Shown here piece by piece: positions 6,788-7,639 of a stretch of DNA of 7,639 bases. The stretch covers positions 1 to 7,639 of the forward strand of contig JAEXCD010000058.1 in NCBI GenBank assembly GCA_023393715.1, read 5' to 3'. How positions within the stretch are numbered: position 1 is the stretch's first letter; each line of letters opens with the position of its first letter. This DNA is from Bacillota bacterium (GTDB lineage Bacteria; Bacillota; Clostridia; Tissierellales; Peptoniphilaceae). A program made the position numbers and the translations under genes. The notes under the pieces were generated by a model. That model was not told where the DNA came from, did not search any database, and was given only the letters and a program-made list of their open reading frames with translations.

Positions 6788-7383
6788 TCGGCCGGATCCT
6801 GATCCTGGCGCTTCTGTCCTATCTGCTCGGAGGAATTCCCTTCGGCTTTTTGCTCGGGAAGCTTTTCTGCCAGGTGGATATCCGCTCCATGGGCAGCGGA
6901 AATTCCGGCGCGACAAATGCATTGCGCATTTTAGGGCCTGCGATCGGCGTGTCAACGCTGGTGCTCGATGGCTTGAAGGGCTATGTCAGCGCCTGTCTTG
7001 GCACCGTTTTCGCCGGATCGGATGGGATGCTCGCGGCGGGTTTGTTTTGCGTAATCGGTCACTGCTATTCTCCCTACATGCGCCTGCGGGGCGGGAAAGG
7101 AGTTGCGACGTCCTTGGGCGTACTGCTCTGCATTTCGCCTTTGCTGGTCGGCTGTCTGGTGATTCTGTTTTTCCTGCTGGTGCTGCCGACGCGGCTGGTG
7201 TCACTTGGCAGCGTCTTTTCGGCTGTCGCCGCGCCATTCCTTTCGTTTTTTCTTTTCGGGTGGCAACATGAAACGGCGGTGATTCTATGTATGGGGCTTC
7301 TCGTTCTATGGCGGCATCGCGCCAATATTCGCCGGCTTCTCCGCGGGGAGGAATCGCGAATCACGTTTCGGAAAAAGAGGTGA
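6784..7383 (+). CDS. plsY: Acyl-phosphate:glycerol-3-phosphate acyltransferase
   Basis: An integral membrane enzyme that transfers an acyl group from acyl-phosphate to sn-glycerol-3-phosphate, giving lysophosphatidic acid, the first committed step of phospholipid synthesis in most bacteria. It has 199 residues, normal for PlsY. The protein is strongly hydrophobic with several membrane spans. The three family motifs are present: GSGNSGATN (37-45), GGKGVAT (103-109), and HRANIRRLLRGEE (178-190). DGLKG (62-66) and GHCYSP (92-97), also family features, lie between the first two. Ser replaces the more usual Pro in GSGNxGATN, a tolerated variant. The ATG overlaps the der stop as ATGA, and a purine run GAGAGGGA (6767-6774) inside der serves as ribosome-binding site. 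gpsA follows after 5 bases and encodes the enzyme supplying the acyl acceptor. The C-terminus is very basic (ITFRKKR), as expected for a cytosolic tail. Confidence 0.97.
   Translation: MIGRILILALLSYLLGGIPFGFLLGKLFCQVDIRSMGSGNSGATNALRILGPAIGVSTLVLDGLKGYVSACLGTVFAGSDGMLAAGLFCVIGHCYSPYMRLRGGKGVATSLGVLLCISPLLVGCLVILFFLLVLPTRLVSLGSVFSAVAAPFLSFFLFGWQHETAVILCMGLLVLWRHRANIRRLLRGEESRITFRKKR
7377..7383 (+). promoter_or_regulatory. Ribosome-binding site of gpsA, overlapping the plsY stop
   Basis: GAGGTGA includes the plsY TGA stop (7381-7383) and lies 5 bases before the gpsA ATG at 7389. This arrangement suggests coupled translation of plsY and gpsA. Confidence 0.8.
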
Positions 7384-7388
7384 CGCTC

Positions 7389-7639
7389 ATGGACAAAATA
7401 TGTATTTTAGGCGCCGGAAGCTGGGCAAGCGCCCTGGCAAATCTTTTAAGCGACCGCTGCATGGTTTCCATGGCAGTGCGGAGAGAAGAGCAGTGCCGTG
7501 AAATCAACGAAGAGCATACGAACCGAAGGTACCTTAAGGGACTTCGGTTTTGTGTCAACGTTCACGCCACCACGGATTATCGGGCGGCGCTGAACGGAGC
7601 GTCGCTGATCATCAATGCCGTTCCGTCACAGGCCACGCG
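7389..7639 (+). CDS. gpsA: NAD(P)H-dependent glycerol-3-phosphate dehydrogenase, 3'-truncated by the window
   Basis: The first 83 codons, plus two bases, of the soluble enzyme that reduces dihydroxyacetone phosphate to sn-glycerol-3-phosphate, the substrate of PlsY. The N-terminal Rossmann fold starts MDKICILGAGSWASALA, matching the GpsA pattern GAGSWGTALA, except that the third glycine is Ala (A13) and the next Thr is Ser. Further family landmarks are NEEHTNRRYLKG, where NxxHxNxxYLPG is usual, and AVPSQA near the window end, matching AVPSQ of the family. The start is supported by a ribosome-binding site overlapping the plsY stop. The catalytic half (Lys-containing helix domain) lies outside the window, so intactness cannot be judged. 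The plsY-gpsA order and the motif set together make the identity firm. Confidence 0.94.
   Translation, partial: MDKICILGAGSWASALANLLSDRCMVSMAVRREEQCREINEEHTNRRYLKGLRFCVNVHATTDYRAALNGASLIINAVPSQAT

Noticed and set aside
5726..6955. Long open frame (409 codons) on the minus strand across der and plsY
   Set aside because: It lies antisense to two certain genes, shows no recognisable motif and reads as the complement of their codons; such shadows are expected at this GC content.
1..7639. Mobile element, CRISPR array, phage or defence genes
   Set aside because: No transposase, integrase, spaced direct repeats, RNA genes or composition shift were seen; all eight genes are core functions or common accessory families.

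Overview
This window holds a run of eight genes, all on the + strand. Both ends are cut inside genes. In order they are: a bifunctional (p)ppGpp synthetase/hydrolase (rel, missing its N-terminus), D-aminoacyl-tRNA deacylase (dtd), a metallo-beta-lactamase-fold hydrolase, aspartyl-tRNA synthetase (aspS), an RseC/SoxR-reducing-system family membrane protein, the double-domain ribosome-assembly GTPase Der, the glycerol-3-phosphate acyltransferase PlsY, and the first 83 codons of glycerol-3-phosphate dehydrogenase (gpsA).

The gene order points to a member of the Bacillota (Firmicutes), probably Clostridia-like. The pairs rel-dtd and der-plsY-gpsA, and the rel-dtd-hydrolase-aspS run, are familiar from that phylum. 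The GC content looks close to or slightly above half by eye, which is higher than in most clostridia. No genus can be named from this sequence. It looks like chromosomal core genome: there is no integrase, transposase, tRNA, CRISPR, phage gene or obvious compositional break.

Layout: rel ends at 2048 and is followed by a 57-base gap, the largest in the window, which contains a possible hairpin. From dtd onward the genes are very tightly packed, with gaps of 9, 14, 13 and 20 bases, a 4-base overlap (der/plsY) and a 5-base gap (plsY/gpsA). Nearly every start has a purine-rich ribosome-binding site, often overlapping the preceding stop codon. This suggests one or two polycistronic transcripts with translational coupling. 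I saw no convincing promoter or strong intrinsic terminator. No stretch longer than 57 bases lacks a gene.

Functionally the first half concerns translation and its quality control: amino-acid starvation signalling (Rel), removal of D-amino acids from tRNA (Dtd) and charging of tRNA-Asp (AspS). The second half joins ribosome assembly (Der) to phospholipid synthesis. GpsA makes sn-glycerol-3-phosphate and PlsY acylates it.

I did not find a new multi-gene system. The points most worth a second look are sequence-level departures inside conserved genes: an NKIE in place of NKxD in the first GTPase domain of Der, a GxGxxA in place of GxGxxG in the GpsA nucleotide-binding loop, the direct junction of the hydrolase gene to aspS without hemZ/hisS, and the RseC-family gene lying among housekeeping genes.
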